NCBI GenBank assembly: GCA_021772565.1 | Contig: JAJFLR010000071.1 | Location: 1-41,271, forward strand | Length of the DNA stretch: 41,271 bases | Source of the DNA: Opitutales bacterium | Lineage (GTDB): Bacteria; Verrucomicrobiota; Verrucomicrobiia; Opitutales; JAJFLR01 | Direction: 5' to 3' | Shown: positions 8,574-17,200 of the stretch, in pieces | How positions within the stretch are numbered: position 1 is the first letter of the stretch | Layout of the letters: each line of letters begins with the position of its first letter | The notes under the pieces: generated by a model | Database searches by the model: none | What the model was told of the DNA's origin: nothing | Seen by the model: the letters and a program-made list of their open reading frames with translations, nothing else | Position numbers and translations under genes: made by a program

Positions 8574-9539
8574 TTATATTTCCTTTTCAGCAAATGTAAT
8601 AACTTTATTTTTTCCAGAGAGATCTAGTATGAAATGGAATCTCCTAGTCGATGCGACAATGGGTGCTCCAGAGAATGTTATTCGTGCTAATATTGGAGGC
8701 AAAAGCCCAGACCAAACCCAGTAGCGAACCTTTCTTTTTTTTTTGCTTTTAGAGCTGGCTTTTTCATATTCGTCGGGGCGAGCGTGTTCCAAGCCCAATG
8801 CTGCAAGAAGCTCTACTACTGGAGATGAAGCAATTCCATGATGATGTTCATCTGGTGAATAACCAGCATCTATTGTAGTCCAAGCTCCTCTGGGATCAAA
8901 ATTAAAACTGCCACCCAAGTTAGTAAGCACATCAAAAGGTGAATTTATTAATTGGGCACTTTTTTGATTCCACAGATGAGTAATTCCCAGAGTCTTTATC
9001 TCAACGTTACTCTTTTTTTTGGTTGGTTTCTTGTAAGTTCCATTTAACATTGCAGATGCAATTTTTTGTGCCGATCTATTACCGGCATATAGTTTAAATG
9101 CGTTACGACTTGAGCCATCTGCCCAATGACTAATAACTACTGAACAATTCAACTCTGATGTAAGGTGAATAGGTAATGACATACGTAATGCTTCGTTGTC
9201 AGGATATGTTTCGAATAACTTTAGTTTTGTTTCTACTATTGATGCATCTGTATTGCTATTATTATCTTTGTTCTTTTTTTTCTTTTTATTAGGTGATTTA
9301 TCTTCGTATCCAATGTGAGCTAAACGTTCAATCTCTGCTGTAGTGAGAAATTTTAAAACAACTGCAAAAGGATTCTCTTCTCCATTAGCCTGTAAATGAA
9401 AACGCACATTAGATTCATCACTCCAATCAAAGCCACCTTCAGCATTTCCAAGAAGAGTATTGGCAGCTTCGAGAAATCCCAAACAGGCAAAAACTTGGCC
9501 AGGATTTAATAGATCTACAGGAATTGATGAGGTAGTCAT
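8574..9539 (-). CDS. csb3: Csb3, Cas8-like subunit of type I-G
   Basis: This 321-residue protein begins with SIPVDLLNPGQVFACLGFLEAA, the characteristic opening of the Csb3 family, which occupies the large-subunit (Cas8) position in this subtype and is thought to take part in PAM recognition and Cas3 recruitment. Other family-like parts are FNFDPRGAW around residues 213-221 and the GLEHARP region near 249. Two lysine-rich stretches (about residues 84-92 and 261-267) are low-complexity insertions that could contact nucleic acid. Its ATG overlaps the cas3 stop by one base (TAATG), so translation is coupled to cas3. Subunit naming in this subtype varies between Csb3 and Cas8g; the family call rests mainly on the N-terminal signature and operon position. 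Confidence 0.85.
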   Translation of the reverse strand: MTTSSIPVDLLNPGQVFACLGFLEAANTLLGNAEGGFDWSDESNVRFHLQANGEENPFAVVLKFLTTAEIERLAHIGYEDKSPNKKKKKNKDNNSNTDASIVETKLKLFETYPDNEALRMSLPIHLTSELNCSVVISHWADGSSRNAFKLYAGNRSAQKIASAMLNGTYKKPTKKKSNVEIKTLGITHLWNQKSAQLINSPFDVLTNLGGSFNFDPRGAWTTIDAGYSPDEHHHGIASSPVVELLAALGLEHARPDEYEKASSKSKKKRKVRYWVWSGLLPPILARITFSGAPIVASTRRFHFILDLSGKNKVITFAEKEI

Positions 9540-12415
9540 TATTCTTCCTCCTTTCTTGTTTCACTATTATTTTCTTCGTTCTCTCGCGAGGCTTGTTGGT
9601 CTGCTGAACGAAGTAATGTTTCCCACCAGGCAAGTCCCCACGGCCCCCAGCGTTTTTGTAAGCGAGCAAAACGCAGAGCTACTTCCTTAGCACGTTCCTG
9701 CAAAACTGAAGGTGGCGCTTCATTGCAACCGTTCGTTGAGATAATTGGGCGAGCATATCCGTGATGTGCGGCAATCAAATGAAGGGCAAGGTCTTGAAGA
9801 TTAGGTTCAAGGTTTTTGAAATCTTGATCTGATTTTGCCAGGAAGAAGGATGCAAATTCGTGACGGTAGCGATCCAGTATTGCGTAATTAATTGGGCCAG
9901 GTGTTTTTGCATAGATATGATCATCAGGTGCGTTAAATGCTCTTTGCCAAAGTTCGGAGCGTTTGCCTTCATCGTGGAGTCGGGCTGCAATGGAAAGCAT
10001 TTCAGCGTATGCCACTGGTAATTTGAGCTTTTGAGCAATTTCCTCAATTTTTACGACAACCCTATTTTGATGTTTTTCGAGAAGTTGATATTTACCGGCT
10101 GAACTATCATCTGCTGTTGCACTATCGTTCCGCCATTTCTCAATAATCAAGCAACTCTCTAATTCACCATCTTCGGTTTGTTTGGTTGCAAAAGAAAATC
10201 GCTGATACCATCCTAGTTTTTTTGGTTCGTCTATATCTCTCACTCGAAAGCGAACCACTGGTTCACCCTCTATTGGCTCGATCCAATTTTCACCATCGTC
10301 AATTGTGTGCGGTATGTTAGCAAAAGTAGAGTCTAGGAGACCATCGTTGTTGAGCCCCGCAAAACATGCATCAAGGACAATCGTTGTGCCAATAAGCTTT
10401 TGTTCTATGCTGTCCTTCCTTCTTTTATTGTTTTTCTTATCTGTATTATCAAACAAGAATTCATTTAACTTAAATTTATCAAGAACATCACCATTACGTC
10501 CCAGTACGAAAGCAACCACATCGTCTTTCTGTAATTGTGAACTATCGCTAGTAATTTTATCAGATATTCTTTTGTTGGGTGCTTTACTAATAACTTTTGT
10601 TGCACGTTTTGTTACCCAATCCATTACTCTGAAAGTCTCTGTTTCTAATATTTCACTGGCATGGGGTGGTGCCGCTTGGAAAAACGCATTTTGTTCGCTT
10701 GGTGTCGCTGGATTACCGGTAATACGAACAGGTAAATACTTGCGCCAAACAACAGATGTTTGTGGTTCCTGATCAACCCAACCACGCAACCACGGCTCTA
10801 TGTTAGGTCGTCCTGTATGTTTTTCAAGTGATGTCATTGACCAGGCATCAACCAATGCTCGTGTGAGGGCGGGATAAAGCGGTGGAGGGGTTGTTGCAGA
10901 ATCAAGTATTTTTTTTCGTTGTAAAATTTCTTCAGCGGCCAATTCATTCGACTCAACTGAAAGTGTACTAAGTTTAAGTTCTCGAAGTGCACCTGGGCTA
11001 ACATCGATACCACCTTCGTATTTAGGTAGTAAATCAAACGGCTTTGCGAGGATTGTATTTGATTCTAGTTCAATTAGATATTTTGCTAACTCCTTATTCT
11101 CTTTTTCCGTTCTATCCTCATTTAATTTTTTCTCGGCACTTTCGACTATCGCATTTTTTTTAGGTTCATGTAACAGAACATTTACTTTAGCATAACTATC
11201 ACCGCGCCGATTTACCCGTCCAAGTCTTTGCACCATTCGTTCCCAATGAACTATGTCGGAAACCATGTGCTGGGCATCCATATCGACGCCTACCTCACCA
11301 GCAGAAGTAGCAAAAATAAATGCGGGGTGTTCCAGAGTTACATTGTTTCCTGCGATAAATCCATGCTCTTTGAGCCATGATAAAGTTTTCTCACGTTCTA
11401 ATACCCTTCGTCCTCCAACAAAAAGTTGAATGTAGTCTTCAACTTTTTTAATCCCTTCTTTTTTGTGTTCTTTTGCGAGTTTTAGTAATGCATCCTTAGC
11501 TTTCTCTGCATCATTTCTTTTGTGACAATAAATGATTATTGGAATTTTGTTGTTACCCTGATCAGCTAAACTCCAAGCTTCATCAGCCAATTTTTGCGGT
11601 AGTTTTTCGTCGACGTTAATATGTACGAGTTTAAGTAATTTTTTTGCATCAAGTCTCTTTCTTGTAATAGTTCCCGGCTTCAAATCTGCTTCAGTTAGAC
11701 CAAATGTTTCGTTTCCTTTTGTTCGACCGGTTGCAGATAGAGACATAAGTTGGAACTTTGGAATAAGAGATCGAAATGCTTCATCATTAGAGCCGAAAAT
11801 ATTTTTAGAATCATTAGCGATTACTTCGAGAAGCTTCTCAAACGGTGGCACAAGGTGGGATTCGTCAAGTACGAGCAAAGTGTCCGCCCCCATCAATCCG
11901 GCATGATACGGTCTCATTTTCCGTGAAGTTCGATAACCCTCAAAGAACAACCGTGAACCTATCATATCGACAGTGCCAACAATGACCGCAGGCAAAGTAG
12001 GATTTTCAAGCCATTCCCGATTATCGACGTGTTTCCCTCTCAAAGTTGAAATCGGTAGTGGACGGGAAAGTCCTAATGCCTCTTTGATGTTAGGATTTTT
12101 CTCAATAAAACAACGTAGCTCTTCAGCAACTTCAGTAGCCTGATCGACCACGGCACGCCGATCCACGACATAAACTAATCGACGCGGTAATTCCGACCCC
12201 ATCGCCCTCGCAATGAGCCAGATTGCCATGACAGCAGTCTTACCAAGTCCGGTTGGAATGTCCAATGAACGAGGAATTAAACCAACATTAAAATTTTCCA
12301 ATAGTTTATTCTGCCAATTAAAAGGTGTATCAGGTTCGTTAAGACCTAACGCGTCGCGAAGCCATGTTTTGGCAATTGAATCTTTTTCAGTTTGATGATT
12401 AGTCAGCATTATCAT
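9539..12415 (-). CDS. cas3: Cas3 helicase-nuclease, type I-G (C-terminal HD)
   Basis: Cas3 is recruited to target DNA after crRNA pairing and unwinds and degrades it. The 958-residue protein has an SF2 helicase first: Walker A PTGLGKT (54-60), DESH box (184-187), SAT (227-229) and motif VI QRLGRVNRRG (396-405). The HD nuclease follows at the C-terminus: His814-Asp815 (LHDEGK), His852, His884-His885 (AHHG) and Asp939 (SADQQ). Helicase-then-HD is the reverse of the common Cas3 order and fits type I-G. All motifs are intact. ATG codons at 12415 and 12409 are both possible starts; AGAGAAC just upstream is a weak ribosome site. It is the first gene of the cas row. The tail after about residue 942 is acidic and basic low complexity. 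Confidence 0.94.
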   Translation of the reverse strand: MIMLTNHQTEKDSIAKTWLRDALGLNEPDTPFNWQNKLLENFNVGLIPRSLDIPTGLGKTAVMAIWLIARAMGSELPRRLVYVVDRRAVVDQATEVAEELRCFIEKNPNIKEALGLSRPLPISTLRGKHVDNREWLENPTLPAVIVGTVDMIGSRLFFEGYRTSRKMRPYHAGLMGADTLLVLDESHLVPPFEKLLEVIANDSKNIFGSNDEAFRSLIPKFQLMSLSATGRTKGNETFGLTEADLKPGTITRKRLDAKKLLKLVHINVDEKLPQKLADEAWSLADQGNNKIPIIIYCHKRNDAEKAKDALLKLAKEHKKEGIKKVEDYIQLFVGGRRVLEREKTLSWLKEHGFIAGNNVTLEHPAFIFATSAGEVGVDMDAQHMVSDIVHWERMVQRLGRVNRRGDSYAKVNVLLHEPKKNAIVESAEKKLNEDRTEKENKELAKYLIELESNTILAKPFDLLPKYEGGIDVSPGALRELKLSTLSVESNELAAEEILQRKKILDSATTPPPLYPALTRALVDAWSMTSLEKHTGRPNIEPWLRGWVDQEPQTSVVWRKYLPVRITGNPATPSEQNAFFQAAPPHASEILETETFRVMDWVTKRATKVISKAPNKRISDKITSDSSQLQKDDVVAFVLGRNGDVLDKFKLNEFLFDNTDKKNNKRRKDSIEQKLIGTTIVLDACFAGLNNDGLLDSTFANIPHTIDDGENWIEPIEGEPVVRFRVRDIDEPKKLGWYQRFSFATKQTEDGELESCLIIEKWRNDSATADDSSAGKYQLLEKHQNRVVVKIEEIAQKLKLPVAYAEMLSIAARLHDEGKRSELWQRAFNAPDDHIYAKTPGPINYAILDRYRHEFASFFLAKSDQDFKNLEPNLQDLALHLIAAHHGYARPIISTNGCNEAPPSVLQERAKEVALRFARLQKRWGPWGLAWWETLLRSADQQASRENEENNSETRKEEE

Positions 12416-12964
12416 CTAATGTTCTCTAAAATTAAAAAATCCGTGTTCAATACATTATCCATAGCTTTAGCGGTGGCTAATCCGCGTAAATCTGCGGCCA
12501 AAAAATTACTCTCAGGATTTTCTCTGTGTTCTTGGTGAACACGCTGAGTGTCACTTCTTTTATTTGTGTCCAACGAACGGAGCGAGACGCTCCGTCTACG
12601 GGTGGATTCCCCGCACGCCAATCGGCATTGGTAGTCGTACGGTTTATGATCGGTAGCGGTTTCAAATACAACTGGAAATTCAATCGACATGCTTGGTTAG
12701 GCTATTATTTATTGCTTATGCTTTGTATAGTTAGAAACGGGTTGAAATAATGAAATGGATTTTTTCATTATTTGGAATTAGTGATTATTTATTAGTTAAA
12801 CTAAATGATTTCTCAAATTATATTTCTCAATAGAAAGTTAAAATTTGTGTTGAATTTGTAATTAGAATACGGCGAACAATTTATACATAATTTTTTACAA
12901 CTCTTTAAAATAACATAAACTTTATTGACTTTGTAATAATAATATTAAATGTCAACATGAATGA
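12416..12964. repeat. Non-coding gap upstream of cas3 with dispersed-repeat debris
   Basis: No gene is supported here; the open frames on both strands have no coding character. Bases about 12470-12620 contain phrases typical of dispersed non-coding repeats in PVC-type genomes: AATCCGCGTAAATCTGCGGCC, a segment reading like TCTCTGTGTTCTTGGTG, and a perfect hairpin ACGGAGCG-AGA-CGCTCCGT at 12577-12595. The rest (12700-12964) is very A+T-rich and probably holds the cas3 promoter and the end of the neighbouring 82-residue gene. Confidence 0.5.
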
Positions 12965-13213
12965 TTAAATTTTTTGAGAAATATTTACCTTGAGAGATGA
13001 AGAATTTAAGCCATCTGGCAATAAAACTTGAAATCGGTCTTCTGCATCATCTACCTGTAGAACAATTTCCGCGTTCCCAGGTGGATAGTCTTTTGGAGAT
13101 TTTAATATGATAAAACTTCCTCCCATTTGTGTAATCGGAACAACACAATCCGCCAAAACAAGTTCCATATTCACTTTTGCTGAATGAGTAGACTGTAAAT
13201 TTGTAATTGTCAT
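12965..13213 (-). CDS. Small conserved-looking protein, function unknown
   Basis: The 82-residue product is soluble, with no signal peptide or membrane segment. It has the pattern MELVLADCVVPITQMGGSF followed by a proline-rich DYPPGNAEIVLQVDD stretch and LLPDGL, consistent with a small beta-strand protein. I recall similar small proteins next to kinase-like proteins, normally on the same strand, but cannot name the family with confidence. Here the ATG at 13213 overlaps the ATG of the kinase-like gene on the opposite strand (13212), so the ribosome sites lie inside each other's coding sequence. The alternative start Met16 (MELVLADC) would separate the two genes by 44 bp. Function is unknown; association with the kinase-like gene is inference. 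Confidence 0.5.
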   Translation of the reverse strand: MTITNLQSTHSAKVNMELVLADCVVPITQMGGSFIILKSPKDYPPGNAEIVLQVDDAEDRFQVLLPDGLNSSSLKVNISQKI

Positions 13214-13718
13214 GGATAATAAACTGATTCAACAAGCCGAACGTTATATAATGAAAAGAAACGTTCTCCTTACGAAACAATTGGGTATTGGAATTCATGG
13301 TGTTGTTTATGTTGCTATTGACAAGCAAAAAATGGAAAGATTTGCCGTTAAAATCCACCGGTATAAAGAAGCTTATCAGCGAGAATGTGCAATATATCGG
13401 CGTTTGGCAAAATTAGAGGTTTACCAAATTCAAGGATGCAACGTACCTCTATTACTAGGACAAGATGATGAGATATATGCAATTGAAATGACAATTGTAA
13501 GCCGACCATTTGTTTTGGATTTCGCTGGAGCATATTTAGATCATCCTCCCGATTTCCCGGAAAATGTGTGGGACGATTGGGAAAAAGAAAAAATTGCACA
13601 TTTTGAGAATGACTGGCCAGCAGTTGAATTCATTTTAGCCGAATTTCGTATGCATGGAATATTTCTCTATGATATTTCAAAAAATAACATTTCATTCCGC
13701 GATCCCGGTTATGTCTAA
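13212..13718 (+). CDS. Truncated protein-kinase-like protein
   Basis: The 168-residue protein resembles the N-lobe and the catalytic-loop region of a eukaryotic-like protein kinase. A glycine-rich loop (LGIGIHGVVYVA, about residues 25-36) is followed by the FAVKIH lysine motif (about 45-50) and an ECAIYRRL helix with a candidate Glu. The C-terminal YDISKNNISFRDPG looks like a degenerate HxD...N / DxG pair (D-x-x-x-x-N and D-P-G). A normal kinase is about 260 residues, so this is a short, specialised form; short proteins of this type are known, so truncation need not mean loss. Phosphotransfer activity cannot be assumed. It lies divergent to the 82-residue gene and ends 10 bp before the CRISPR-like mini-array. 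Confidence 0.6.
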   Translation: MDNKLIQQAERYIMKRNVLLTKQLGIGIHGVVYVAIDKQKMERFAVKIHRYKEAYQRECAIYRRLAKLEVYQIQGCNVPLLLGQDDEIYAIEMTIVSRPFVLDFAGAYLDHPPDFPENVWDDWEKEKIAHFENDWPAVEFILAEFRMHGIFLYDISKNNISFRDPGYV

Positions 13719-13727
13719 CTCTAATCG

Positions 13728-13817
13728 CGCCCCATTGAAGTATGTTCTTTTAAAGAGTTTTATACCTTAAGAAGAATCGTTATTTCCACGCTCCAACGAG
13801 CGTGGCCCCATTGAAGG
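13728..13817 (+). CRISPR. Solitary CRISPR-repeat-like element with degenerate partner (possible mini-array)
   Basis: Bases 13782-13817 form a 36-mer built like the repeat of the main array read in its transcribed direction: ATTTCC at the start, a perfect hairpin, and GGCCCCATTGAAG near the end. The hairpin arms and loop differ (CCACGCTC, CAAC, GAGCGTGG instead of CCGCATCT, TTCA, AGATGCGG), yet the arms still pair perfectly. Upstream, GCCCCATTGAAG recurs at 13729-13740 without a hairpin, leaving a spacer-sized gap of about 40 bp. The pattern degenerate repeat, spacer, full repeat resembles known mini-CRISPR genes such as creA/creR, but may be a relic of a lost array or part of a dispersed repeat. 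No Cas gene is adjacent; cas3 lies 1.3 kb away and faces the opposite way. Confidence 0.6.
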
Positions 13818-13858
13818 AGGAGCTTGCCAAATGGCGACTCCTTGCCTACATTCCAATA

Positions 13859-14107
13859 ATGAATTTAACATTAAGCATTCCTAACGAGTTGGCAGAGTCA
13901 TTAGCCTTTGATTAAAAAACGTTTGAAAACGACGTTCGTTTGGATCTTGCCGTGCTTTATTATCAGCAGGGCAAGCTGTCTCCGGGTCGGGCTGCCGAGT
14001 TAGCCGGATTGAAGCGAATTGAATTCGAAAGGATTTTTGGTGATCGAAGCATTGTTCGCGCATACTTGGAAGAGGGTATTGAACATGAACTAAGTGTTGA
14101 TATCTAA
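13859..14107 (+). pseudogene. UPF0175-family (antitoxin-like) gene with internal stop
   Basis: The frame opens with MNLTLSIPNELAESLAFD and reaches a TAA at 13913-13915. It then continues in the same frame with KTFENDVRLDLAVLYYQQ, GKLSPGRAAELAGLKRIEF and FERIFGD to a stop at 14107. The second part is the recognisable UPF0175 core, a small helix-turn-helix protein often acting as an antitoxin beside a PIN-type toxin. Apart from the single TAA the gene is complete (82 residues), so decay looks recent or the base is an error. No toxin gene follows; bases 14108-14247 hold nothing recognisable. The sequence is locally richer in G+C than its surroundings, consistent with transfer. Confidence 0.7.
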
Positions 14108-14247
14108 CCCGGCGACACCGGAAATATAAAGATATTAACGGAGGGCTCAGACATCGACTATGCTCAGTCCGGAACAAGTCTTCCCTACCCTATCTTCCGT
14201 TATTTATGAATTAAACTTTTATTAACTATAATCCTCAGCATATTATC

Positions 14248-17200
14248 TTACTGGCATGCTTCACATGTTCCGCCATTGATGAGCGCATCTATTGAGCAAG
14301 CTTGCTTTTCCGCTTCTGTATACTGAGTTGATTCTGTAGTACCATTAACATCAGCAGTTTTAATAACATCTGTTGATCCGTTATTGTTCATTGGTCCACG
14401 AACCTGACTCTTCATACTCACTGTCGCTTTTTCAATATTGGATGCTCCAAGTGTGCGAAGATAATAAGTCGTTTTTAAACCTTTGCGCCAGGCATCACGA
14501 TACATATGCGATAATGTTTTTAAATTTGGTTGTGCTAAAAACAGATTGACTGATTGTGACTGGTCAATCCATTTTTGTCGACGTGCGGCAGCTTCGATAA
14601 AATATGTTGAATCTATGCTGAACGCTGTCAGGAATTTCTTTTTCAAATTAACCGGTATGTTATCAATATTATTCAACTCGCCATCAAAGTACTTTAACTG
14701 ATCAATCATATCTGAATCCCAAAGTCCCTGGCTTTTCAAATCGTTGACCAAATATCGATTTAATACAATAAACTCACCTGATAAATTACTTTTCACAAAA
14801 AGGTTTTTATAGGTGGGTTCAATGCAAGGTGTACTTCCCATAATATTGGAAATTGTTGCCGTTGGGGCTATAGCCAGGACATTACTGTTTCGCATGCCGT
14901 GCGACTTAATTTTTTCACGCAGTGGTTGCCAGTCCATTTTCCCTTCAACCGGTACATCAATTGGAATTCCTCGCTCCTCTTCTAATATTTTCAAAGTATC
15001 TTGTGGCAATAAACCTCTGTCCCACTTTGAGCCGGAAAATGTGCTATATGCACCACGCTCTTTGGCAAGATCACACGATGCTTCATATGCGTAATAGGCA
15101 ATCGCTTCCATAAATTCGTCGTTAAATTCCACTGCTTTATCTGACGCAAAAGAAATATCTTTTTTATAAAGCGCATTTTGAATACCCATAACACCAAGAC
15201 CAATTGGCCGATGTCGCCTGTTGGATGTTTCAGCTGCCTTTGTGGGGTAAAAATTTATATCGATGACATTATCTAACGCACGCAAGGCAACTTGTATGGT
15301 ATCCCGCAGTTTTTCGTGATCAAGTGATCCATCATCATTAAGGTGATTCTCAAGAACCACCGATCCCAAATTACAAACTGCTGTTTCGTCCTCGCTGGTA
15401 TTAAGCGTTATTTCAGTGCACAAATTTGAACTGTGAATTACACCTACATGATCCTGTGGATTCCGAATGTTACAGGCATCTTTAAACGTTATCCATGGGT
15501 GACCGGTTTCAAACAACAGGGTAAGCATTTTTTTCCAGAGATCAAGTGCCGAAATTTTTTGACCAAGAATTCTGCCCTCTTCAGCCTGCTTTTCGTAATG
15601 AAGGTAACGCTCTTCAAATTTTTGCCCATATGTTTCATGGAGATCCGGCGTTTCATTAGATCGAAACAACGTCCAGTCCTGCCGTGCTTCCATACGTTTC
15701 ATGAATAGATCCGGAATCCAGTTAGCCGTATTCATGTCATGCGTGCGACGACGATCGTCTCCAGTATTCTTACGTAATTCCAGGAAATCAACAATATCGT
15801 TATGCCAGGTTTCGAGATAAGCACAACCTGAGCCGCGTCTTTTGCCACCTTGATTGACGGCAACGAGTTGATCATTGTGCAATTTAAGAAATGGGATTAC
15901 TCCCTGACTTTCACCGTTTGTTCCTTTAATATAACTTCCGGTACCGCGAACAGATGTCCAACTGCCGCCAAGACCGCCGGCCCATTTTGACAGAAATGCA
16001 TTTTCAGCAATTCCGCGGTGCATTATAGACTCAATACTATCATCAACTTTATAAAGATAGCAGGATGAAAGCTGACTGCGCAGCGTTCCACTATTAAATA
16101 ATGTGGGTGTCGATGAACAGAACCGTCGACCTTTGTACATTGAATAAAGTTTAATTACCCAATCTTCTTTTGCTAAAGAATCTTTGCTTTCGCCTTTTTT
16201 TTCTTCAAGAAACAGACCCATAGCCACACGCATCCAAAAAATTTGGGGTGTTTCAATTCGCCGTTGAACATCACCTGTTTTATCGACAATTAGGTAACGG
16301 TCAAAAAGAGTTTGAATGCCGAGGTATTCAAAATCCAGATCGGCCATCGGATCAAGTGCATCCGATAGCCGTTCCAGATCATAGTTTAGTAGTCGTTTGT
16401 CTAATCGTTCTATCTTTACACCGTGTCCGATGTATTTTAAAAATGCCTGGCTGTGAAAATGTTTTAGCCGCCCGACACCATCGCGTAATATATCCCACCC
16501 AAGAACTTCCTCATATATATAAGAAAGTAAAATTCGGGCAGAAAATTTAGCAAAGTCGGCATCTTTTTCTATTAAAGTTTTAGAATTCAGGATGATTGTT
16601 TTCTTCAACTCTTCTACAGTCATCTCTGCAAATATTGAACGGCGTAACTCAAATTCGATATCGTCTTTACTCATGTTGAGTTCAAGACCGATAGTTGCAA
16701 AATCTATTCTTAATCTAAGGTCGTGGCCATCCCAAAAAAATGTGGTTCCGTCTGATTTTTTTACTACGATCATTGCATCCTGACGGATTTCTCCCTCGGA
16801 AGCCTGACTAGTTTTTACTCTCAGATGTGTTCTGTGAGATCGATAGATAATATAATTCGAGGCTACCTTATAATGACCCTGCCTCATTAGTTCTTCCTCA
16901 ACAAGATCCTGAATCACTTCAATATGAACTCTGTGCTGTCCGGTTGATTTGAGTTTCTCTTCAACTGATCGAGCAATATCTACAGCCGGACTGGAATTTC
17001 TATTTAAGGAAAGGAATGCTTTGCGCACTGCAATCTCTACCTTATTTGCATCCCAAGGTGCTTCCATACCATTACGACGTACAACTGTTACCTGTAGTGA
17101 AAATGGATGTCGGGTCATTTTTTTTGATCGTTTAAAAACCAGACTTTTAGCAACATCGTGAGCGTTATGTTCAATGAGTGCTTTTTCAATCAAAAGGTAT

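Noticed and set aside
12412-12690. Overlapping minus-strand frames of 92 and 68 residues upstream of cas3
   Set aside because: They read through dispersed-repeat debris and have no coding character.
13881-14177. A 98-residue minus-strand frame
   Set aside because: It is antisense to the broken UPF0175 gene, whose protein pattern is convincing on the plus strand.
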